Assembly: GCA_003574685.1 (NCBI GenBank)
Contig: QOCQ01000003.1
Coordinates: forward strand, 124,001-188,000
From: Rhodospirillaceae bacterium SYSU D60007
GTDB lineage: Bacteria > Pseudomonadota > Alphaproteobacteria > Reyranellales > Reyranellaceae
DNA length: 64,000 nt
Reading direction: 5' to 3'
Part shown: one piece after another, positions 57,715-64,000 of the stretch
Numbering within the stretch: position 1 is the stretch's first letter
Layout of the letters: every line of letters starts with the position of its first letter
The notes under the pieces: model-generated
Databases searched by the model: none
What the model was told of the DNA's origin: nothing
What the model saw: the letters and a program-made list of their open reading frames with translations, nothing else
Translations under genes and position numbers: made by a program

Positions 57715-58488
57715 TCAGGCAGCGCGTTGCGCGAGGATGAACAGCCGACGGAAGGGGAACAACGTGCTGCCGTCGGCTTCGGGCGGGTAGGCGGTGCGCA
57801 CGCGTTCACGGTAGCTGGCCTCGAAGGCGCTGCGCTCCGGCTCCTCCAGCCGGTCGAGAAACTGCTTCAGCCACGAGCCCTTGATGAACTCGGCCACGGG
57901 ATTGTCGCCCTTCAGCACCTGCTGGTACTCGATCTCCCAGATATCGAGGGCAGCCGTCCTGTCGTGCAGCAGCCGCCAGTAGTCTCGCGGCGTCCCTACC
58001 GGATTGCGCCGCAGCACCGGTTCAAGGCGGCTGCGCCAGGGCCCCTGCTCGATCGTGTCGATGACGCAGGTATGCGAAGACGCGGCAAAGTTGCGCGGCA
58101 TCTGCACCGCCATCCAGCCGCCCGGCGCCACCGTCTCCAGCAGTGCCGGGAACAGCACGTCGTGTCCCGACAGCCAGTGCAACGCCGCGTTGCTGTAAAG
58201 CACGTCGACCGGCTGGTCCGGCCGCCAGGTCGCGAAATCAGCCTGCACGAAGGCGACCTGCGGGTAGTCTGCGCGCGCCCTTGCCAGCATCTGCGATGAG
58301 GAGTCGACGCCCAGCAGCCTCGCCTGTGGCCAGCGCTGCATGAACATCGGCGCGAGATTGCCGGCACCGCAACCCAGGTCGACCACGGTGCGGGGTGTGG
58401 CGACGGGAATGCGCGCCAGCAGATCGAGCGCCGGACGCAGCCGCTCGCCTGCGAATTTGAGGTATTGAGCGGGATCCCAGTCGCTCAT
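57715..58488 (-). CDS. tam: Trans-aconitate 2-methyltransferase
   Basis: It methylates the toxic tricarboxylate trans-aconitate with SAM. The 257-residue sequence matches Tam: WDPAQYLKFAGERLRPALDL, the SAM motif VVDLGCGAGNLAPMFMQRWP, SNAALHWLSGHDVLFPALLE, GGWMAVQMPRN, and a conserved IWEIEYQQVL. ATG 58488 starts the family's usual N-terminus. It is convergent with the cyclopropane synthase gene (6 bases between). Confidence 0.92.
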   Translation of the reverse strand: MSDWDPAQYLKFAGERLRPALDLLARIPVATPRTVVDLGCGAGNLAPMFMQRWPQARLLGVDSSSQMLARARADYPQVAFVQADFATWRPDQPVDVLYSNAALHWLSGHDVLFPALLETVAPGGWMAVQMPRNFAASSHTCVIDTIEQGPWRSRLEPVLRRNPVGTPRDYWRLLHDRTAALDIWEIEYQQVLKGDNPVAEFIKGSWLKQFLDRLEEPERSAFEASYRERVRTAYPPEADGSTLFPFRRLFILAQRAA

Positions 58489-58677
58489 GGCCGGCAACGT
58501 TGCCCGTCCGCAGGCAGGGATGCAAGGACGAGCCGCACCTGCTATGTCTTGCATCCGGCGCCGGCGGACCTATCCACCGCGGCGAACCGGAACAAACCGG
58601 GTCTTTGGACGCTACACACGTCTCTCACAACCAGGGTCTGACTGCGTCCCCTTCCGCAAGCAGGCTAGCGTACCGTG
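58489..58677. other. Divergent intergenic region between tam and dnaB
   Basis: This 189-bp gap contains no supportable gene. It should hold the promoters for both divergent genes; I saw no convincing -35/-10 pair. Confidence 0.45.
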
Positions 58678-60210
58678 ATGGAACCCGCTTCGAATGCCAA
58701 CAATGTCATGCGCCTGCCCGGCATTGGCGACGACGTGCGCCTGCGCGAGCCACCGCACAATTTCCAGCTCGAGCAAGCGCTGCTCGGCGCCATCCTGATC
58801 AACAACCTCGCCTATAACCGCGTCTCCGATTTCCTGCGGCCGGAGCATTTCGCCGATCCTCTGCACGGACGCATCTTCGACGCTGCGGCGCGCATGATCG
58901 AGCGCAACCAGGTCGTCGACTACAAGACGCTGCGTACCTTCTTTGAGAATGACGAGACACTGGTCGCCGCCGGCCGCCAGAACTACCTCGCGGAGCTGGC
59001 CGCGGCGGCCATCAGCATCATCGACGCTGGCGACTACGGGCGGCAGATCCACGATCTCTACCTGCGCCGCCAGCTCATCGATGTCGGCGAGACCATGGTC
59101 AATGACGCGTTCGTGCCGGACGTCGATGCACCCGCGACCATGCAGATCGAGATCGCCGAAAAGAAGCTGTACGACCTTGCCTCGGCCGGTCAGATCGAAG
59201 GCGGCTTCCGTCCCTTCAAGGCGGCGCTGACGGAGGCCGTGGAGCAGGCCGAGAGCGCCTACAAGCGCGTTTCGGGCCTGACCGGCGTCGCCACGGGCCT
59301 GCATGCGCTGGACCACCTGCTGGGCGGACTGCACAACAGCGACCTGATCATCGTCGCCGGACGCCCCAGCATGGGCAAGACGGCGCTGGCTACCAACATG
59401 GCCTTTCACGCCGCGCGCAGCTACCGCGAGGAATTCGACGAAAACCAACAGCCGAAGACGGTTGACGGAGCCGTGGTCGGGTTCTTCTCGCTGGAGATGT
59501 CAGCCGAGCAGCTCGCCACACGCATTCTTGCGGAACAGGCCGAAGTGCCGTCGGAGAAGATCCGGCGCGGCGAGCTCAATGCGCGCGACTTCGACCAGGT
59601 CCTGGCGTGCAGCCGCGAGCTGGAGATGATCCCGCTGTTCATCGACGATACACCCGGCCTCACCGTCCAGGCGCTGCGCACCCGCGCGCGCCGCCTGAAG
59701 CGACAGCACGGGCTGGGATTGCTGGTGATCGATTATCTGCAGCTTCTGCAGGGCGCCGCACGCAGCCGGGATTCCAACCGCGTTCAGGAGATCTCCGAGA
59801 TCACGCGCGGGCTCAAGATGCTGGCCAAGGAGCTGAATGTGCCGGTGGTCGCCCTGTCCCAGCTCAGCCGTGCGGTCGAGCAGCGTGAGGACAAGCGACC
59901 GCAGCTTGCCGACCTGCGCGAGTCGGGTTCGATCGAACAGGACGCCGACGTGGTGATGTTCGTCTATCGCGAGGAATATTACCTCACGCGCGCCGAGCCG
60001 GCGCGCCGGCCCGAGGAGAGCGACGAACGCTTCAACGAGCGCCATGACGCCTGGAGGCAGCGCTGCGAGACGGTCTATGGCAAGGCGGAAACCATCGTCG
60101 CCAAGCAGCGCCACGGCCCCACCGGCACGGTGAAGCTGCGCTTCGAGGGCGCGATCACCAAATTCGACAACCTGCCCGCCGACGACACCTACGGCCAGGA
60201 GCAGTACTGA
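58678..60210 (+). CDS. dnaB: Replicative DNA helicase DnaB
   Basis: This hexameric 5'-3' helicase unwinds the fork. The 510-residue protein has the N-terminal primase-interaction domain (LEQALLGAILINNLAYNRVS) and a RecA-like domain with Walker A GRPSMGKTALA, FFSLEMSAEQLATRI, Walker B LLVIDYLQL, SQLSRAVEQREDKRPQLADL and ESGSIEQDADVV. No intein is present. An ATG at 58678 is preferred over GTG 58675. It is often next to alr in alphaproteobacteria; three other genes intervene here. Confidence 0.97.
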   Translation: MEPASNANNVMRLPGIGDDVRLREPPHNFQLEQALLGAILINNLAYNRVSDFLRPEHFADPLHGRIFDAAARMIERNQVVDYKTLRTFFENDETLVAAGRQNYLAELAAAAISIIDAGDYGRQIHDLYLRRQLIDVGETMVNDAFVPDVDAPATMQIEIAEKKLYDLASAGQIEGGFRPFKAALTEAVEQAESAYKRVSGLTGVATGLHALDHLLGGLHNSDLIIVAGRPSMGKTALATNMAFHAARSYREEFDENQQPKTVDGAVVGFFSLEMSAEQLATRILAEQAEVPSEKIRRGELNARDFDQVLACSRELEMIPLFIDDTPGLTVQALRTRARRLKRQHGLGLLVIDYLQLLQGAARSRDSNRVQEISEITRGLKMLAKELNVPVVALSQLSRAVEQREDKRPQLADLRESGSIEQDADVVMFVYREEYYLTRAEPARRPEESDERFNERHDAWRQRCETVYGKAETIVAKQRHGPTGTVKLRFEGAITKFDNLPADDTYGQEQY

Positions 60211-60229
60211 TTTTATCCAGTCAATGTGG

Positions 60230-60703
60230 CTACCGCGTGCGGTGTTTAGCCAGCCAGCCCATGGTCGCCTCGGGAATGCAATCGGTACTCGGCAAATAGG
60301 GCTTGATATCGAGCAGCGGCGTGCGATCGAGACAGTCGAGGTAACGCACCTTCAGCCGGTCGGGGGCGGCGAAGCCGTCGAACGCCACGACGGCCAGCCC
60401 CAGCGGATTGGGTCGCCAGGGTGCCCGGGTGGCGAAGACGCCGCGGGGCTGATCATCGAAGGGCGGCGTGAACACCAGCTCACCCGGCCGTCCCGCGTGC
60501 AACCCGTAGATCAGGATCAGGTGGGAGAAGCTTTCGAGGCTGCCCAGTCCGGGCACAAAGGCTTCGAAGACCGTGACCTCGCACACAGGGGCCGGATCAA
60601 GCTGGCGGCCGTTGCGCGGACAGTCCGCCAACGTCCGGAAGGGCGTCGCTATGCGCCCAATGGGCTGCAGCATCGGCAGCCCGGAACTGTCCCGGTTGGT
60701 CAT
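60230..60703 (-). CDS. TrmO-family tRNA methyltransferase (TsaA-like)
   Basis: This 157-residue protein has the TrmO fold, which adds a methyl to threonylcarbamoyladenosine at tRNA position 37. Motifs are GRIATPFRTLADCPRNG, SLESFSHLILIYGLH, the Arg-rich RGVFATRAPWRPNPLGLAVV, and LDCLDRTPLLDIKPYLP. ATG 60703 gives this length. It is convergent with dnaB. Confidence 0.9.
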   Translation of the reverse strand: MTNRDSSGLPMLQPIGRIATPFRTLADCPRNGRQLDPAPVCEVTVFEAFVPGLGSLESFSHLILIYGLHAGRPGELVFTPPFDDQPRGVFATRAPWRPNPLGLAVVAFDGFAAPDRLKVRYLDCLDRTPLLDIKPYLPSTDCIPEATMGWLAKHRTR

Positions 60704-60888
60704 AGCCGGACCATAGCCCAGCCGCCCGGCTTTTGCGAACGGCTCCAATGCCTTGCCGGACGATCATGGCGTACCCATCTATGGCCGGTCAGGCGTACGG
60801 ACGATCGTGGCGGCGTTCGTTCAGACGGTATCTGGCGGGCACCGTGGACGGGCGTCCTGCGTCGGGACAGACGTCCACGGAGGGTGCT

Positions 60889-61275
60889 ATGGCCACCATG
60901 CGGATGTTCAACACCCATCGAGCCTGGGAAGACTGGGCGATGATGGTGTTTGGCGCACTGATCGTCATTTCCCCCTGGCTGACGCCGGGTGAGGCCACGA
61001 CGCACACCCAGAACATGATCCTGAATGCCGTCGTCGTGGGACTGATCGTATGTGCGCTCGCGGCACTGGAGATGCTGGCGCTGGAGCGGTGGGAGGAAGC
61101 TATTGGCTTCGCCTGCGGGGCTTGGCTGATCGCCTCGCCGTTCGTTTTCGGCTACGCCGATGCCGGCATGCTGCGGTTCTGGCACTTCGTGCTGGGTGCC
61201 CTGGTGGCAGCCTTCGCTGCCTGGGAGTTCTGGCAGGACACCAGCCACAAGGCCAAGGACCAAGTCACGCCGTAA
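60889..61275 (+). CDS. SPW-repeat membrane protein
   Basis: This 128-residue protein has about four membrane segments in two SPW-type repeats: the first contains VISPWLTPG, the second IASPFVFGYAD. The family's function is unknown. ATG 60889 is fixed by GGAGG 5 bases upstream; the longer open frame from 60733 has no such site. The next 100 bases contain an inverted repeat. The 185-bp gap before it, up to the trmO-like gene, has no other supportable gene. Confidence 0.85.
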   Translation: MATMRMFNTHRAWEDWAMMVFGALIVISPWLTPGEATTHTQNMILNAVVVGLIVCALAALEMLALERWEEAIGFACGAWLIASPFVFGYADAGMLRFWHFVLGALVAAFAAWEFWQDTSHKAKDQVTP

Positions 61276-61292
61276 AGATATCAGGCGGATGA

Positions 61293-61385
61293 CAAAGCCT
61301 TCATGGTGAGCCTTGTCGAATCATGAAGGCTTTGCAGGGCCGGCAGTACGGACCGTTTCATGGTTCGACGGGCTCACCATGAAGC
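61293..61385. repeat. Inverted intergenic repeat with TTCATGGTGAGCC core
   Basis: CAAAGCCTTCATG (61293-61305) pairs with CATGAAGGCTTTG (61322-61334) around a 16-base loop. A third segment (61356-61385) is an inverted near-copy of 61301-61327, reading TTCATGGTTCGACGGGCTCA and onward. This layout is typical of dispersed extragenic palindromes with GAGCC/GTCGAA cores. It may also act as terminator for the SPW gene. Expected elsewhere in the genome. Confidence 0.7.
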
Positions 61386-61399
61386 TTCGATCTAACCAC

Positions 61400-61975
61400 T
61401 TACCCGACCGCAGCCGCGGCGCGGAAGCGGTGGACTTCGCGTACGAGCGCGGCACCCAGGTCCCTGATCAGCTTGACTGCCATTTCATCGTTAAGAGTGC
61501 CGTCCGCGGCGAATTTCTGCTGCGCCGTGGCGATCATCACCTCCGGCTTATTGATCGGACGCCCATCCAGAAAAACCATCATCTGCCGCAGGTGGTATTG
61601 CGCCCGGCCGCTGCCGAACAGCCCTATGGAAGCGCCCAGCAGGGCGATGGGCTTGGCCGCGAAGGGCTGGGGATTGGTGCGTGACAGCCAGTCGATGGCG
61701 TTCTTCAGCACGCCTGAGGTCGAATAGTTGTACTCCGGCGTCGCGATCACGAGCGCATCCGCGCCGTGGATGATATCGCGTGTCCGAGCAACCGGCGCAG
61801 GGACGCCTGCGTCGAGAATTTCCTGGTTGTAGAGCGGGAACTCGCCGATCTCGACCGTCGTGAGTGTGGCACCCTCGGGCAGGCTCTTGCCGAACTGCGC
61901 AAGGGCCATGCGGTTGAACGACGCCTTGCGCAGGCTCCCGCACAGGCCGGCAATGGTGATCGGACCTTGGCTCAT
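61400..61975 (-). CDS. NADPH-dependent FMN reductase family protein
   Basis: This 191-residue flavodoxin-like oxidoreductase has the FMN-phosphate loop GLCGSLRKASFNRMAL, the TPEYNYSTSGVLKNAIDWLSR motif (first 20 seen in all members), and LLGASIGLFGSGRAQYHLRQ. Members reduce FMN, quinones, azo dyes or chromate; specific activity is unknown. ATG 61975 follows GGGAG. It is divergent from alr. Confidence 0.92.
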   Translation of the reverse strand: MSQGPITIAGLCGSLRKASFNRMALAQFGKSLPEGATLTTVEIGEFPLYNQEILDAGVPAPVARTRDIIHGADALVIATPEYNYSTSGVLKNAIDWLSRTNPQPFAAKPIALLGASIGLFGSGRAQYHLRQMMVFLDGRPINKPEVMIATAQQKFAADGTLNDEMAVKLIRDLGAALVREVHRFRAAAAVG

Positions 61976-62143
61976 CAGGGTCTCCCAACAGGGTGAAGAA
62001 AGTCGCGCACCCTGCCCTATTGTTGCTGCAAATTTCAACCGCCTCCTGCCGGCCGGAATTACCCACAGTCGTCCGCCGATGATTCCTTGACCTTCGGACC
62101 ACATCCTGTTGATGCACCACATCTTTTGTCCGATACACCCTTG

Positions 62144-63274
62144 ATGATGCGCTCCTCTCCCGAAGCCCGTCTTGCCGATGCTGTCCTGACGGTCGACCTC
62201 GACGCCGTTGCTGCCAACTGGCGGCACCTGCGCGATCTTGGGCGTGCTGCCGGCCGGCCCGTGGACTGCGCGGCGGTGCTCAAGGCCGACGGCTACGGCC
62301 TTGGGGCACAGCCTGTGGCGCAGCGCCTGTTCGCCGAAGGCTGCCGTCACTTCTTCGTTGCCCACGCCGACGAGGGCATCGCCGTGCGCCAAGCCGTTCC
62401 CGGCGCCTGGATTTGCGTGCTGAACGGTCTGCCCGCGGGTGCTGACGCCGATTTCGTGGAGATGCGGCTGGTACCGGCGCTGAACGATCTGGCCCAGGTC
62501 TCGGCATGGCGCTCCGCCGCCCAGCGCCATGCGCAACCGCTGGACGCTGTCATCCATCTCGATACCGGCATGCACCGCCTTGGGCTCACGGCCGAAGAGG
62601 CAACGCTGCTGGCCGGCGACCGCATGCGCCTGCGAGGCTTGCGCCTGGCCCTCTTGATGAGTCACCTGGTGTCGGCCGAGAAGCCTGCCGACCCGCTCAA
62701 CCGCGAGCAGCTCGATCGTTTCCGGGCGTTTCTCGCACGCATGCCGGGCGCGCCGGCGTCGCTGGCGAATTCATCGGGCATCTTCCTCGGCGCCGACTTC
62801 CATTTCGACCTGATGCGGCCGGGCGCCGCACTCTACGGCATCAATCCCACGCCCGGCGCTGCCAACCCGATGCAGCAGGTGGCCACGCTCAGGGCCAGAA
62901 TTCTCCAGGTCCGGCAAATTGATGCGATGACTGGCGTTGGCTATAACCACGACTGGCGGTCGGCGCGGCCGAGCCGGATCGCAGTGGTCGCGGTGGGCTA
63001 TGCCGACGGCTATCTGCGCGCGCTCGGCAATCGTGGCGAACTCGTCATCGACAATCATGTGGCAAGGGTCGTCGGCCGCGTCTCCATGGATCTTCTGACT
63101 GTCGATGTCACCGACCTGCCGGAGGATGCGGTGCGCCCTGGAGCCTTCGCCGAACTGATCGGGCCCAGCCAGACCCCCGACCAGGTAGCCGAGAAGGCGC
63201 GCACCAACGGCTACGAGATACTGACGTCGCTGGGGGCACGCTTTCACCGGCAATATACCGGGGCGGTTTCGTGA
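62144..63274 (+). CDS. alr: Alanine racemase
   Basis: It interconverts L- and D-alanine for peptidoglycan. The 376-residue PLP enzyme has the Schiff-base Lys in AVLKADGYGLG, HLDTGMHRLGL, NSSGIFLGADFHFDLMRPG, the active-site Tyr loop GVGYNHDW, AVGYADGYLRALGN and GRVSMDLLTVDVTDLP. The start is one of two adjacent ATGs (62144, 62147). Its stop overlaps the GTG start of the permease gene. Confidence 0.96.
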   Translation: MMRSSPEARLADAVLTVDLDAVAANWRHLRDLGRAAGRPVDCAAVLKADGYGLGAQPVAQRLFAEGCRHFFVAHADEGIAVRQAVPGAWICVLNGLPAGADADFVEMRLVPALNDLAQVSAWRSAAQRHAQPLDAVIHLDTGMHRLGLTAEEATLLAGDRMRLRGLRLALLMSHLVSAEKPADPLNREQLDRFRAFLARMPGAPASLANSSGIFLGADFHFDLMRPGAALYGINPTPGAANPMQQVATLRARILQVRQIDAMTGVGYNHDWRSARPSRIAVVAVGYADGYLRALGNRGELVIDNHVARVVGRVSMDLLTVDVTDLPEDAVRPGAFAELIGPSQTPDQVAEKARTNGYEILTSLGARFHRQYTGAVS

Positions 63275-64000
63275 GCCTGGCGCCAGTCGCGCTGCTGGGG
63301 CGCATGACGCTGGCGTTTCTCGCGCTGGTCGGCTCGGTCACCGCGTTTGCCGCGCAGGCCATCGCACAGGGCTGCCGACCACCCTACTATCGCCAGCAGA
63401 TCGTCCGGCAGATGCTGGAGATCGGCTACTATTCACTGCCCGTTGTCGGCCTGACGGCGATCTTCACCGGCATGGTGCTGGCGCTTCAGAGTTACACCGG
63501 TTTTGCCCGCTTCTCGGCGGAGAGTGCTATCCCGCAAGTGGTGGTGGTGTCGCTGACACGCGAGCTGGGACCGGTGCTGGCCGGCCTGATGGTCGCCGGC
63601 CGCGTCGGCGCGGCAATGGCGGCCGAGATCGGCACCATGCGCGTCACCGAACAGATCGACGCGCTGACGACGCTCTCAACCGATCCCTTTCGATATCTGG
63701 TGATGCCGCGGCTGCTGGCCGCCATGGTCACGCTGCCGATCCTTGTGCTGGTCGCGGATCTGATCGGTGTGCTGGGCGGCTACCTCGTGGCCGTCTACAA
63801 GCTCGAGTTCAACGATCTCACGTATCTCAAGAACACCCTCGACTATCTGGAGGTCGAGGACGTGCTTTCCGGCGTCGTCAAGGCCGCGGTATTCGGTTTC
63901 CTGATCGCGCTGATGGGCTGCTACCAGGGCTACCACTCACGCGGCGGCGCGCAGGGTGTCGGAGCGGCAACGACGGCCGCCGTCGTCTCGGCTTCGGTAC
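63271..64000 (+). CDS. MlaE-family ABC transporter permease (cut by window edge)
   Basis: The GTG at 63271 overlaps the alr stop (GTGA). The frame stays open to the window's end, about 243 residues. It is an MlaE-type lipid-transport permease: GLTAIFTGMVLALQSY, the signature LTRELGPVLAGLMVAGRVGAAMAAEIG (first 20 typical) and DPFRYLVMPRLLAAMVTLPI. In the Mla system it works with an ATPase, MlaF, and a substrate-binding MlaD to move phospholipids between membranes. The partner genes would lie beyond the edge. Confidence 0.93.
   Translation, partial: MSLAPVALLGRMTLAFLALVGSVTAFAAQAIAQGCRPPYYRQQIVRQMLEIGYYSLPVVGLTAIFTGMVLALQSYTGFARFSAESAIPQVVVVSLTRELGPVLAGLMVAGRVGAAMAAEIGTMRVTEQIDALTTLSTDPFRYLVMPRLLAAMVTLPILVLVADLIGVLGGYLVAVYKLEFNDLTYLKNTLDYLEVEDVLSGVVKAAVFGFLIALMGCYQGYHSRGGAQGVGAATTAAVVSASV

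Overview
The window is 64 kb of GC-rich chromosome (roughly two-thirds G+C by eye) from an alphaproteobacterium. The strongest markers are the dusB-ntrB-ntrC-ntrY-ntrX cluster leading to hfq-hflX, the pdhA-pdhB-pdhC-lpdA-lipA run in which the E1-beta subunit carries its own lipoyl domain, the fused ispDF gene, and the rlpA-dacC-tmk-holB-metG-tatD run. Gene content resembles free-living Rhodospirillales/Hyphomicrobiales-type bacteria, but genus cannot be fixed from the sequence. No phage, insertion sequence, integrase, CRISPR array or rRNA was seen. There is one tRNA, tRNA-Ser(UGA).

Region 1 (1-9.1 kb) is a housekeeping backbone: tpiA (cut by the left edge), secG, pyrG, kdsA and eno. It is interrupted by accessory genes: a ferritin-like DUF6306-type protein, two secreted proteins of unknown function, and a three-gene nitrile hydratase/thiocyanate hydrolase-type operon whose beta subunit is split in two. 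Region 2 (9.1-23.3 kb) has a His-tailed cupin, ftsB, a TAXI-type TRAP transporter, the complete pyruvate dehydrogenase operon, an unknown small gene, lipA, a ratA/COQ10-like gene, cinA/pncC, a GST and ispDF. Region 3 (23.3-34.2 kb) is the nitrogen two-component cluster dusB-ntrBC-ntrYX, followed by a D-amino-acid aminotransferase, a HAD phosphatase, hfq and hflX. A GCAC-N7-GTGC dyad resembling an NtrC site lies just upstream of dusB. Region 4 (34.2-39.2 kb) is accessory: a small winged-helix protein, a groES without groEL, an inositol-monophosphatase family gene, a LysR/TauE divergent pair, a methyltransferase, tRNA-Ser and a single-domain response regulator.

Region 5 (51.2 down to 39.0 kb, all on the minus strand) runs pepA, holC, an L,D-transpeptidase lipoprotein, rlpA, dacC, tmk, holB, metG, tatD, an MBL-fold hydrolase, a secreted protein, mazG and a tiny membrane protein. 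It mixes DNA replication, peptidoglycan remodelling and nucleotide clean-up. Region 6 (51.3-64 kb) has surA-pdxA-rsmA-plsC on the plus strand, without the lptF/lptG/lptD genes that often sit between pepA and surA in relatives. It then has a PEP-mutase/isocitrate-lyase family gene, a cyclopropane-fatty-acid synthase, a trans-aconitate methyltransferase, dnaB, trmO, an SPW-repeat membrane protein, an FMN reductase, alr and the start of an MlaE-type permease.

The main impression is an old conserved backbone with small cargo insertions between its genes. The items most worth following up are the split-beta nitrile hydratase-like operon with a His-rich metal-binding arm, the missing lpt genes, the probable CTG-initiated inositol monophosphatase coupled to an orphan groES, the possible NtrC autoregulatory site, and two families of inverted intergenic repeats. 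No complete undescribed system could be demonstrated.
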